NCBI RefSeq assembly: GCF_001558155.1
Contig: NZ_LOAS01000013.1
Coordinates: forward strand, 62,001 to 126,000
Reading direction: 5' to 3'
DNA length: 64,000 nucleotides
Source: Aliiruegeria sabulilitoris
Lineage (GTDB): Bacteria; Pseudomonadota; Alphaproteobacteria; Rhodobacterales; Rhodobacteraceae
Within the stretch, counting starts at the first letter, position 1; every line of letters starts with the position of its first letter. The notes beneath the pieces were generated by a model. That model was not told where the DNA came from, did no database searches, and saw nothing but the letters and a program-made list of their open reading frames with translations. Position numbers and translations under genes: made by a program. Shown here one piece after another: positions 53,454-61,013 of this stretch.

Positions 53454-55886
53454 TTACCGCCGGGGCTTGGCCCGGAGTGTCGGATCGGCCTGGGTCGGGT
53501 CTTCGGGCCAGGGATGCTTGGGGTAGCGCGCACGCATGTCCTTGCGGACGTCGGCATAGGAACTGGCCCAGAAACCGGGAATATCCATTGTCGTCTGAAC
53601 TGGCCGGCCAGCTGGCGAGAGCAGCGTTACCCGCAGCGGGCGGTGCCGCGGGCCGATGGTCGGGTGACGGGTCACGCCGAACATTTCCTGCACGCGCACC
53701 GAGATCTCCGGTGCCTCGCCGGAATAATCGATCGGGATCTTGCGATCCATCGGCGTGACGAAGGCGCCCGGTATCTCACGGTCGAGACGTTGCATTCCGT
53801 CCCACCCGATCCTCTGGCGCAGCGGCTCGAGCAGGTCCAGCGACCGGATATCCTCAGCCGTGCGCACGCCGACCAGATGCGGCAGAAGCCACGTCTCGGC
53901 CTCCGCCAAAAGGGCCGCCTCCGACAGATCCGCGATCTCGCCTCCCTCGTCACGGTACAGCAGCGCACGGGCCTGAAGGCGACGGGCTGCGTCCGTCCAT
54001 GGCAGGCCCAGCTCTCGCACACCCTCCAGCGCGGCATTCGCGAGCGCATCCGCAGGCGCGTCGCGCCAGATCCGGTCCGACAAGACAAGCGCACCGAACT
54101 TCTCCTGCTGGCGCGCCACCACCTTTCGTTCCCGCCGTGACCACTCGGCCAGGTCGTGCCAGCCGATCCGGTCCGCGAAAAGCCCGCGCAATTCGCTCTC
54201 GGCCAGCGGCAAGGCGAACCGGATGCGCGCGTTGCGGGTGTCGCCGTCGAGATCCGTGGCCACGATCATGCGCTGGCCCGCGAGCGGGTCGCTCTCGGCC
54301 ATCACCGCGCCCTTGCCGCCGCTCAGCAGCCAGCGGGGCGCGTCGCCCGGACGCCGCAAGCCGATCCTGTCCGGATAGGCAAGCGCGGCGGCTTCGGCGG
54401 TGGAGCAGGGCGCGTGTTCCTCTGGTGCCATCCGGGCGAGGCGCTTGGCCTCCTTGCGGATGCGCTCGATGGCGCCGCGATTGGCTGTGCCGGCAGCCAA
54501 ACGCGGGTCTTCCAGGGCTTTCAGCCGCAACCCAAGATCGCAAGGCGCGCCGCGCAGCGGGTCGCGATCGCCAAGAAGGGCGGCGAGCGGTGCGGCTTGC
54601 CTGCCTGCTTTCAGCAACATGTGTGCGAGCCTCGGATGCAGGGGCAGGCGGGCCATTGCGCGGCCATGCGCCGTGATATGGCCGGCCGCATCCGTCGCGC
54701 CGAGTGCGGCGAGAAGGGCCTGCGCCTCGGCCAGTGCGCCCTCGGGCGGTGGGGTGAGGAAAGGCAGCTCGGCGCTGCCCCAGAGCGCGAGTTCGAGCGC
54801 AAGCGCGGTCAGATCCGCCGCCTCGATTTCAGGCGGCGGAAATGCGGCCAGACCGCCTTCCTCGCCCTTGGTCCAGAGCCGGTAGCAGTGCCCCGGTGCA
54901 AGGCGCCCGGCGCGTCCGGTCCGTTGTGTGGCCTCCGCCCGTGTCACCCGCTCGGTCACCAGCCGGGACATGCCTGAATTCGGGTCGAACCGGGCGCGGC
55001 GCGCGCGGCCGGAATCGACGACGCAGGTGATCCCCTCGATGGTCAGCGAGGTCTCGGCAATCGACGTGGCCAGAACGATCTTTCGTCCTGTCTCGGGCGG
55101 TGCAATGGCAGCACGCTGCGCCTTGAATTCCATGGCGCCGAAAAGCGGATGAATGGCGGTTCCGGGGAGCACGCGCTTGGATAGCAACGCCTCGGTGCGG
55201 CGAATTTCGCCTTCGCCGGGCAGGAAGACGAGCAGGCTGCCGTCGCTCGCGTCATGGGCCTTCAGCACCAGATCGGCCAGCGTCTCTTCCAGCCGGGCGC
55301 GCGGTGGCAGGGGGGCGTCGAGGTGATGGATATCGACCGCATAGGCGCGCCCCTCAGCGGTGACGATCGGCGCGTCTCCCATCAGCGCCGCCACCGGCGC
55401 GGCATCCAGCGTGGCGGACATCGGCAGCAGGATCAGGTCGTCCCGCAACGCCTCGCGCACCTCAAGGCACAGCGCAAGGCCGAGATCGGCGTTGAGCGAA
55501 CGTTCGTGGAACTCGTCGAACAGGACTGCGCCGATACCGGAAAGCTCCGGATCCGATTGCAGCATCCTGGTGAGGATGCCCTCGGTGACAACTTCGATCC
55601 GCGTGGCCTTGCTGCAGCGCGACTCGCCGCGGATCCGGAAGCCGACCCGCTCGCCCACCGGTTCGCCCAACTGCTCGGCCAGCCGCTCGGCGGCCGCTCG
55701 CGCGGCAAGGCGGCGTGGCTCAAGCATGACGATCCTGCCCTCCACAAGGCCGGACTCCAGCAGCGCCAGTGGTACCCGCGTCGTCTTGCCCGCACCGGGC
55801 GGGGCCTGCAACACGGCACGTCCTTCGCGACGCAGCGCGGCCACAAGCTCCGGCAAGACGGGATCGATGGGAAGCGGTTCGAACAT
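53454..55886 (-). CDS. hrpB: ATP-dependent helicase HrpB
   Basis: 810 residues of the DEAH RNA helicase family. Motifs are APPGAGKTTRVPL (I), VMLEPRRLAARAAAERLAEQ (Ia), AVLFDEFHERSLNADLGL (DEFH), PMSATLDAAPVAALM (III), STSIAETSLTIEGI (V) and EATQRTGRAGRLAPGHCYRL (VI). The HrpB C-terminal domain (PIDYSGEAPEISVRVQEMFG) follows. Function in cell physiology is undefined. The ATG at 55886 is chosen over a GTG at 55892 abutting the upstream stop. Confidence 0.94.
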   Translation of the reverse strand: MFEPLPIDPVLPELVAALRREGRAVLQAPPGAGKTTRVPLALLESGLVEGRIVMLEPRRLAARAAAERLAEQLGEPVGERVGFRIRGESRCSKATRIEVVTEGILTRMLQSDPELSGIGAVLFDEFHERSLNADLGLALCLEVREALRDDLILLPMSATLDAAPVAALMGDAPIVTAEGRAYAVDIHHLDAPLPPRARLEETLADLVLKAHDASDGSLLVFLPGEGEIRRTEALLSKRVLPGTAIHPLFGAMEFKAQRAAIAPPETGRKIVLATSIAETSLTIEGITCVVDSGRARRARFDPNSGMSRLVTERVTRAEATQRTGRAGRLAPGHCYRLWTKGEEGGLAAFPPPEIEAADLTALALELALWGSAELPFLTPPPEGALAEAQALLAALGATDAAGHITAHGRAMARLPLHPRLAHMLLKAGRQAAPLAALLGDRDPLRGAPCDLGLRLKALEDPRLAAGTANRGAIERIRKEAKRLARMAPEEHAPCSTAEAAALAYPDRIGLRRPGDAPRWLLSGGKGAVMAESDPLAGQRMIVATDLDGDTRNARIRFALPLAESELRGLFADRIGWHDLAEWSRRERKVVARQQEKFGALVLSDRIWRDAPADALANAALEGVRELGLPWTDAARRLQARALLYRDEGGEIADLSEAALLAEAETWLLPHLVGVRTAEDIRSLDLLEPLRQRIGWDGMQRLDREIPGAFVTPMDRKIPIDYSGEAPEISVRVQEMFGVTRHPTIGPRHRPLRVTLLSPAGRPVQTTMDIPGFWASSYADVRKDMRARYPKHPWPEDPTQADPTLRAKPRR

Positions 55887-55892
55887 TCTCAC

Positions 55893-56597
55893 TCAGCGAC
55901 GCTGCATGCGGACCTTGCCCAAGGTCGTTGGTACGACGACCTCGCTGACGCGATAGGTGCCATCAGGCAGGACCGTATAGACCACGCTAAAGGGCCAGTG
56001 AACCTTCTCCGTCATTTCGCGGTCGGAAAACCCGTCGATGCGGGAATAGGTGCCGGGGCAGGTGAGTTGGTCGCCTTTGCGCATGCCGCCGCTCATCCGG
56101 ATGCGCGTGCGTTCGCGTCCGTCAAAGGGCGAGATGTCGAGATTGCAGGCGAGATCCGCCGGGCGGTCGCGCAGGATGGCGAAGGCGGCGGTCATCGGGT
56201 CCACGGTGCCTTTCTGGTCCTTCGCCTCGGCATGGAAGGATTTGCGGTTCTTGTCCGGCGGGGTCTTGGTCACCTCCGGCGTCGCGTTGGCATAGCGGAA
56301 GGTGGCGTGCTTCGTCTTGCCCTTCTTGATCGCGGTTTCCTTGTAGAGCGCGGGCGAATAGCGGTTGCCGGAAACTCCGCCGCGAACCGCAACGCTGATC
56401 TGAGCCGGGTAGAGGCGGCTGGCCAGCCCCATGGAGGCGACCTGTCCGCTGGCCTCGTAGCGGCCATTGGCCTCCGATCCCTGGAAGGAGATCGTGCCGG
56501 CGCCGAATCCGGCGATCGAGACGGCGAAGCGGCCTTCTTCGGCTGCGGCAGACGTGGCGCAGGCGAGGGCAAGTGCCAGGACGGGAAGCAGGCGCAT
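55893..56597 (-). CDS. DUF3108 domain protein (secreted)
   Basis: 234 residues with signal peptide MRLLPVLALALACATSAAA. The mature protein is beta-rich (YEASGQVASMGLASRLYPAQ, SVAVRGGVSGNRYSPALYKE) and has the DUF3108 pattern SDREMTEKVHWPFSVVYTVL. It probably sits in the periplasm in envelope upkeep. The stop directly precedes the hrpB start, so the two genes form an operon. Confidence 0.87.
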   Translation of the reverse strand: MRLLPVLALALACATSAAAEEGRFAVSIAGFGAGTISFQGSEANGRYEASGQVASMGLASRLYPAQISVAVRGGVSGNRYSPALYKETAIKKGKTKHATFRYANATPEVTKTPPDKNRKSFHAEAKDQKGTVDPMTAAFAILRDRPADLACNLDISPFDGRERTRIRMSGGMRKGDQLTCPGTYSRIDGFSDREMTEKVHWPFSVVYTVLPDGTYRVSEVVVPTTLGKVRMQRR

Positions 56598-56859
56598 GAT
56601 GGTATCCGCAAGGGTTTCGGGTTGGCTGAAAAGGGCAGGAAAAGCCGATGAAGGTCAACAGCGGGCCCGTGTTATTGAATGTCGACGGAGAGATTCCGCC
56701 GGCTTCAACCGTGCGATGGGCGCAGCGTTGCCCGGTTGGAAAAATTGACAGCCCCGGTATTCGCCAAACGAAAACGTCGGGCAACTTGCTTGCGGTTCAA
56801 GGGCAAAGACGCGAATTTGCGGCCAAATTGCCGGTTTTGGGCTTCCGACGGCCTGAATG
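56598..56859. other. Intergenic stretch upstream of the MeaB-type gene
   Basis: An 82-codon plus-strand frame (56648-56896) exists but its sequence is Arg/Pro rich without a start signal. Promoters for the divergent DUF3108 and MeaB genes should lie here. Confidence 0.35.
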
Positions 56860-56893
56860 CCGGGCCGGGCCGGTTCTGGACATTCCGGCCCGG
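56860..56893. repeat. Inverted repeat upstream of the MeaB-type gene
   Basis: CCGGGCCGG (56860-56868) and CCGGCCCGG (56885-56893) are exact reverse complements around a 16-nt loop, ending 43 nt before the ATG. It may act as a leader hairpin. Confidence 0.4.
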
Positions 56894-56936
56894 TAAGCAG
56901 AAAGACGGGGCAAACCAAGGATCGAGGACGGAGCCG

Positions 56937-57920
56937 ATGGATATCGAGGATCTTGCAAACCGGGTTATTGGCGGCGAGAGGCGGGCGCTGGCACGGGCGA
57001 TTACGTTGATCGAAAGCGGTCGCGCCGATCACCGTGCCATGGCTGTCGAACTGGGAAAAAAGGTTGCAGGCACCGGCCGGCAGGCGCTCCGGCTGGGGCT
57101 GTCGGGTACGCCGGGGGTCGGCAAGTCGACCTTTATCGAGGCGTTCGGGATGATGCTGGTGGAGCAGGGGCTGAAGGTGGCGGTGCTCGCGGTGGACCCC
57201 TCTTCGGCGCGGTCCGGCGGCTCTATCCTGGGCGACAAGACCCGGATGGAGTTGCTGTCGCGCAACCGCAACGCCTTTATCCGGCCCTCTCCCAGCCAGA
57301 GCCAGCTTGGCGGCGTTGCCCGGCGTACCCGCGAGGTCGTGTCGCTCTGCGAGGCGGCGAATTATGACGTGGTCCTGATCGAGACGGTGGGCGTTGGCCA
57401 GTCCGAGACCATGGTCGCGGAGATGTCGGACCTGTTCCTGCTGCTGCTGGCGCCGGCGGGCGGTGACGAGCTGCAGGGTGTGAAGCGCGGCATCATGGAG
57501 ATTGCCGACCTGATCCTGATCAACAAGGCCGATGGCGCGCTGAAGCCGGTGGCGAACCGGACCTGCGCCGATTACTCCGGTGCGTTGCGGCTTCTGCGCA
57601 AGCGGCCCGAGGACCCGAAGGATTTCCCCAAGGCGATGACGGTGTCTGCCGTCGAGGGCAACGGGCTGGAATTGGCCTGGGAGGAAATGAACACGCTGGC
57701 CGACTGGCGGCGCGAGAACGGGTTCTGGGAAGCCCGCCGCGCGCGGCAGGCCCGCCATTGGTTCGAGGAAGAGGTGCGGATGGGCCTTCTGGCCCGGCTG
57801 ACCAAGTCCGGCGAGATGCGCGACCACATGAACAGGCTTGGCGAGCGGGTGGCCATGGGCGATCTGGCCCCGGCCGCTGCCGCCGACGAGATGCTGCGGC
57901 GCCTTGGCGCGCTTGAGTGA
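56937..57920 (+). CDS. meaB: MeaB/ArgK-type P-loop GTPase (methylmalonyl-CoA mutase chaperone)
   Basis: 327 residues of the G3E family. Walker A is SGTPGVGKSTFIEAFG, then VAVLAVDPSSARSGGSILGD and KTRMELLSR. The switch is VLIETVGVGQSETMVAEMSD and the base-recognition motif is ILINKADG. It loads or protects B12 on methylmalonyl-CoA mutase; no mutase gene is in the window. GGACGGAG precedes the ATG; the longer open frame upstream is not used. It overlaps the EamA gene (GTGA). Confidence 0.93.
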   Translation: MDIEDLANRVIGGERRALARAITLIESGRADHRAMAVELGKKVAGTGRQALRLGLSGTPGVGKSTFIEAFGMMLVEQGLKVAVLAVDPSSARSGGSILGDKTRMELLSRNRNAFIRPSPSQSQLGGVARRTREVVSLCEAANYDVVLIETVGVGQSETMVAEMSDLFLLLLAPAGGDELQGVKRGIMEIADLILINKADGALKPVANRTCADYSGALRLLRKRPEDPKDFPKAMTVSAVEGNGLELAWEEMNTLADWRRENGFWEARRARQARHWFEEEVRMGLLARLTKSGEMRDHMNRLGERVAMGDLAPAAAADEMLRRLGALE

Positions 57921-58801
57921 GCCGGCTTGACGTGAGGCCGGTTTCGGACAACCTCGTCGGCGCGGCCTTCATGGTCGCGGCGATGGCCGGCTTCGCCTTC
58001 GAGGACATGTTTCTCAAGCGTGCGACCGCGGAATTGCCCGTCGGGCAGGCGTTGGCGATCTTCGGCCTGCTCGGCACGATCTATTTCTCGGCCCGCGCCC
58101 TGTCGCGCGGTGAACCGGTGCTGCATCCGTTGATGGTGTCGCGCCCGATGCTGCTGCGGGCCTTGTTCGAAGGCAGTGCGAGGATGTTCTACACGCTGGC
58201 CATTGCCGTGACGGCGCTATCCAATGCGACGGCGATCATGCAAGCCACGCCGATCGTCGTGGTGGCCGGTGCGGCGCTTTTCATGCACGAACAGGTGGGC
58301 TGGCGACGCTGGCTCGCCATCTGGATAGGGTTCGGCGGTGTGCTGCTGATCCTGCGGCCGGGCGCCGAGGGGTTCGATGCGGCCTCGATCCTGGTCTTTC
58401 TCGGCATGCTTGGCTTTGCCGGGCGGGACCTGGCCACGCGGGCCGCGCCACTGGGGCTGAGCAATGCGCAGCTGGGTATTTGCGGCTTCTCGGTGCTGAT
58501 CCCGGTTGGGCTCTTGCTGCTGGCCGTCACGGGCGGGGCAGTCATGCCCAGTCCCGGTGCCTTTGGAAACCTGCTTTGCGGCAGCGCTTTCGGACTGGCC
58601 GCCTATTCGGCGCTGACACAGGCAATGCGCACGGGCGAGGTTTCGGTTGTCACGCCGTTCCGCTATTCGCGGCTGCTCTTCGGGGTTGCGCTCGGCATGT
58701 TGTTTTTCGGTGAACGCCCGGATCTGGCGACCTATATCGGCTCGGCCATTATCCTGGCCTCCGGGCTCTTCATCATGTTCCGCCAAGGCCGACGGAAATG
58801 A
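57917..58801 (+). CDS. EamA/DMT-family membrane transporter
   Basis: 294 residues with ten helices in the 5+5 EamA plan. FMVAAMAGFAFEDMFLKRAT begins the first repeat and FGNLLCGSAFGLAAYSALTQ is in the second. The GTG start overlaps the MeaB stop. It likely exports metabolites; the cargo is unknown. Confidence 0.88.
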   Translation: MSRLDVRPVSDNLVGAAFMVAAMAGFAFEDMFLKRATAELPVGQALAIFGLLGTIYFSARALSRGEPVLHPLMVSRPMLLRALFEGSARMFYTLAIAVTALSNATAIMQATPIVVVAGAALFMHEQVGWRRWLAIWIGFGGVLLILRPGAEGFDAASILVFLGMLGFAGRDLATRAAPLGLSNAQLGICGFSVLIPVGLLLLAVTGGAVMPSPGAFGNLLCGSAFGLAAYSALTQAMRTGEVSVVTPFRYSRLLFGVALGMLFFGERPDLATYIGSAIILASGLFIMFRQGRRK

Positions 58802-58817
58802 AAACCGCGCGTCGGAC

Positions 58818-59300
58818 CTAGCTGCGCTTTTCCACTGTAATCCGGCTACAGTGGCGCAACACATGGTCGTGATCGTCAAATTCGAGCTCGAAGGTCGCGT
58901 CATATCGGATCGCTTCGCGGGTCGGCCCGTCAATACCCGCCATCTTGCCCTTCCAGATCGCTGTGCGGCCGGAGACCGAGCGTTCCTTTTCGATATGCAC
59001 GATGTAGCGGATCATCTCGGCCTGCTCTTCGAAGAAACGCTGTATTTCCGCGAGGCCCTCGACCTTGCGATGCAGCATCACGCTCTTGTCATGCGGGTCG
59101 GGGAATTTGCAGTCGATCGTCGCGGTTTCGGCATAGAGCATTGCGAGGCCGGGGATGTTCAGAAGCGGCCCCATCGCGGCATTCTTGGCCTCAAAGAAAT
59201 GATCCAGTGCCGTATCGATACAACCTTCCACGACGGTTGCACCACTGGTTTCCTGCGGCAAGCCTGTCGGCTCGTCGCGGTAGATATCCAATTCGATCAT
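58818..59300 (-). CDS. NTF2-like (SnoaL-type) small protein
   Basis: 160 residues in an alpha+beta cone fold, judging from the pattern LDHFFEAKNAAMGPLLNIPG, LHRKVEGLAEIQRFFEEQAE and FELEFDDHDHVLRHCSRITV. Acidic and His residues could form an active site. Role (isomerase, dehydratase or binding) is unknown. It is convergent with the EamA gene and 3' to it by 16 nt. Confidence 0.65.
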   Translation of the reverse strand: MIELDIYRDEPTGLPQETSGATVVEGCIDTALDHFFEAKNAAMGPLLNIPGLAMLYAETATIDCKFPDPHDKSVMLHRKVEGLAEIQRFFEEQAEMIRYIVHIEKERSVSGRTAIWKGKMAGIDGPTREAIRYDATFELEFDDHDHVLRHCSRITVEKRS

Positions 59301-59386
59301 CTCTTACTCCTGTCGCAACCGGCGACCGCACACGCGCACTTTCCGTCGCGTCATACTGAGTTAATGCTGCGGTGCAAAATGGAAAG

Positions 59387-59416
59387 CCTGAATTGCGGCA
59401 ATTTTGCCGGTTCAGG
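59387..59416 (-). terminator. Terminator overlapping the stop of the M19 dipeptidase
   Basis: On the minus strand CCTGAA/TTCAGG and CCGGCAA/TTGCCG pair across AAT, with a CTTTCC run afterwards. The left arm contains the dipeptidase stop codon. Confidence 0.6.
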
Positions 59417-60479
59417 CGCCGATTATGTTTTCCAAAGTTGCTATCCAGTTACGATACGCCAATTTTTGCAGCAAGTCATCGTCGAATCCATGAACTCGAA
59501 GTGCTTCGAGCAACCGCGGAAGACCGGTAACATCCCCGATGGCGGCGGGCACAACACAGCCATCGAAATCGGATCCAAAACCGACATGGTCTTCGCCCAG
59601 CTTCCCGATCAGGTAATCGATATGGCGGATCATCGGCTCCAGCTCGCAATCGGCTGCGCCCAGGCCATCCTCACGCAGGAAGAAGGTCGCGAAATTGAGG
59701 CCCACCATGCCGCCGCTTTCGGCGATCTGGGCCAGCTGCCGGTCGGTCAGGTTGCGCGGGCTGGGGCAGAGCGCGTGGGCGTTGGAATGGGTGGCCACCA
59801 GTGGCGCCGAGGAGATGCGGGCAACATCGTCGAAGCCCTTCTCGTTGAGATGCGAAAGATCGACAAGGATGCCGAGCGCATTGCATTCACGCACCAGCGC
59901 CTTGCCGGCCACTGTCAGGCCGGCGCCGATATCGGGATTGCCCGGATAGCGGAAGGGCACGCCATGGCCGAAGATCGTCGGCCGGCTCCAGACCGGGCCG
60001 AGCGAGCGCAGGCCGAGCCCGTGGAAGACATGCAGGGCGTCGAGATCCTCTCCGATGGCCTCCGCGCCTTCCATATGCATGACACCGGCCACCGCGCCGC
60101 GCTCCATTGCAGAGCGGATCTCGGCGGCCGTGCGGCAGATTACAAAGCCACCCTCGGAGGCGCGTTCCATCCAGAGCATCTGCGCAGCGGCAGAGATCGC
60201 GATGGGCAGCGCCTCGCTTGCGGGAACCGGTGCGGGCAGGGGCACGTCATAGGGCGGCTGCTCCATAAGCGCGAACAGGTCCGGCGCGTCCGGATCGGGC
60301 GGCGAGGGCACATAGATGGCAAAGAGCCCGCCGGCGAACCCGCCCTCGCGCATGCGCGGCAGGTCGAGATGCCCGTCCAGCCCCCGCTTCAGGAAGATCT
60401 CGTCGCGCCGTTCCGGCGCGCGCTCCAGACGAAGTAACAGGTCGTTATGGCCGTCGAAAACGGGGATATTGGTCGTCAT
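59412..60479 (-). CDS. Membrane dipeptidase-type peptidase (family M19)
   Basis: 355 residues of the renal-dipeptidase TIM barrel. Zinc ligands are FDGHNDLLLRLER (His, Asp), GVMHMEGAEAIGED (Glu), VDLSHLNEKGFDDV (His), ATHSNAHAL and GFGSDFDGCV (Asp). It cuts dipeptides or related N-acyl amides. No signal peptide is seen, so it is likely cytoplasmic in this organism. Confidence 0.9.
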   Translation of the reverse strand: MTTNIPVFDGHNDLLLRLERAPERRDEIFLKRGLDGHLDLPRMREGGFAGGLFAIYVPSPPDPDAPDLFALMEQPPYDVPLPAPVPASEALPIAISAAAQMLWMERASEGGFVICRTAAEIRSAMERGAVAGVMHMEGAEAIGEDLDALHVFHGLGLRSLGPVWSRPTIFGHGVPFRYPGNPDIGAGLTVAGKALVRECNALGILVDLSHLNEKGFDDVARISSAPLVATHSNAHALCPSPRNLTDRQLAQIAESGGMVGLNFATFFLREDGLGAADCELEPMIRHIDYLIGKLGEDHVGFGSDFDGCVVPAAIGDVTGLPRLLEALRVHGFDDDLLQKLAYRNWIATLENIIGA

Positions 60480-60639
60480 AGGGATGTCTCGACTCGTGGG
60501 GGAGGATTTCTCGCGACGCTAAGAGCTTTTGCGGTCGACTGAAATGGCAAAAACGGCGGGGCATGGTTGCATCTTGCTATCTCGGTGCAATTGGCTTCTG
60601 AATGCTTTTTGTCGCCAATATGAGAACGAGGATCGGAAC

Positions 60640-60975
60640 ATGGGTAGGCCGGCGGGCGCAACCAAGGCAATCAACCTGCGGATCGAGTATGAGCACGAAC
60701 AGCTCGTGCGCGACGTGATTGGGCGTATCCGGCAGGGAGGCCCAGGGTTCCGGGCTGCATTGAAGGCGCTGATCGCGGACGAGGCGGCGGCCGAATACGT
60801 TCCGGCCGCCGAGATCCACGCCCGCTTTGCCGCTCTGGAAAAACGCTTGCCCGACGACGCGGCGGCTGCGGCGCTGGAGACGCGGATCAAGGCGTTGGAG
60901 ACGCGGCTGGCCGAGGTCGAGACGCTCGCCTTCGAGCGGATCACGCGGCTGGGCGCGGATAGCTGTGGCGGCTGA
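60640..60975 (+). CDS. Small ribbon-helix-helix-like protein with C-terminal coiled coil
   Basis: 111 residues. The N-terminal 50 (MGRPAGATKAINLRIEYEHE, LVRDVIGRIRQGGPGFRAAL) resemble a ribbon-helix-helix DNA-binding domain. The rest is a heptad-rich coiled coil (ALETRIKALETRLAEVETLA). GAGG precedes the ATG. It lies 38 nt before the reductive dehalogenase fusion on the same strand, so it may be co-transcribed with and regulate it, or be unrelated. I do not recognise a family name. Confidence 0.65.
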   Translation: MGRPAGATKAINLRIEYEHEQLVRDVIGRIRQGGPGFRAALKALIADEAAAEYVPAAEIHARFAALEKRLPDDAAAAALETRIKALETRLAEVETLAFERITRLGADSCGG

Positions 60976-61013
60976 GGCCATGGTCTGAACAGCCAGGGCA
61001 AGCAGGAGGGCGC

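Noticed and set aside
56648-56896. 82-codon frame upstream of the MeaB-type gene
   Set aside because: No ribosome binding site, Arg/Pro-rich tail, and an inverted repeat lies inside it. More likely a leader.
60480-60640. Cobalamin riboswitch before the dehalogenase region
   Set aside because: No B12-box-like conserved core was found in the leader.
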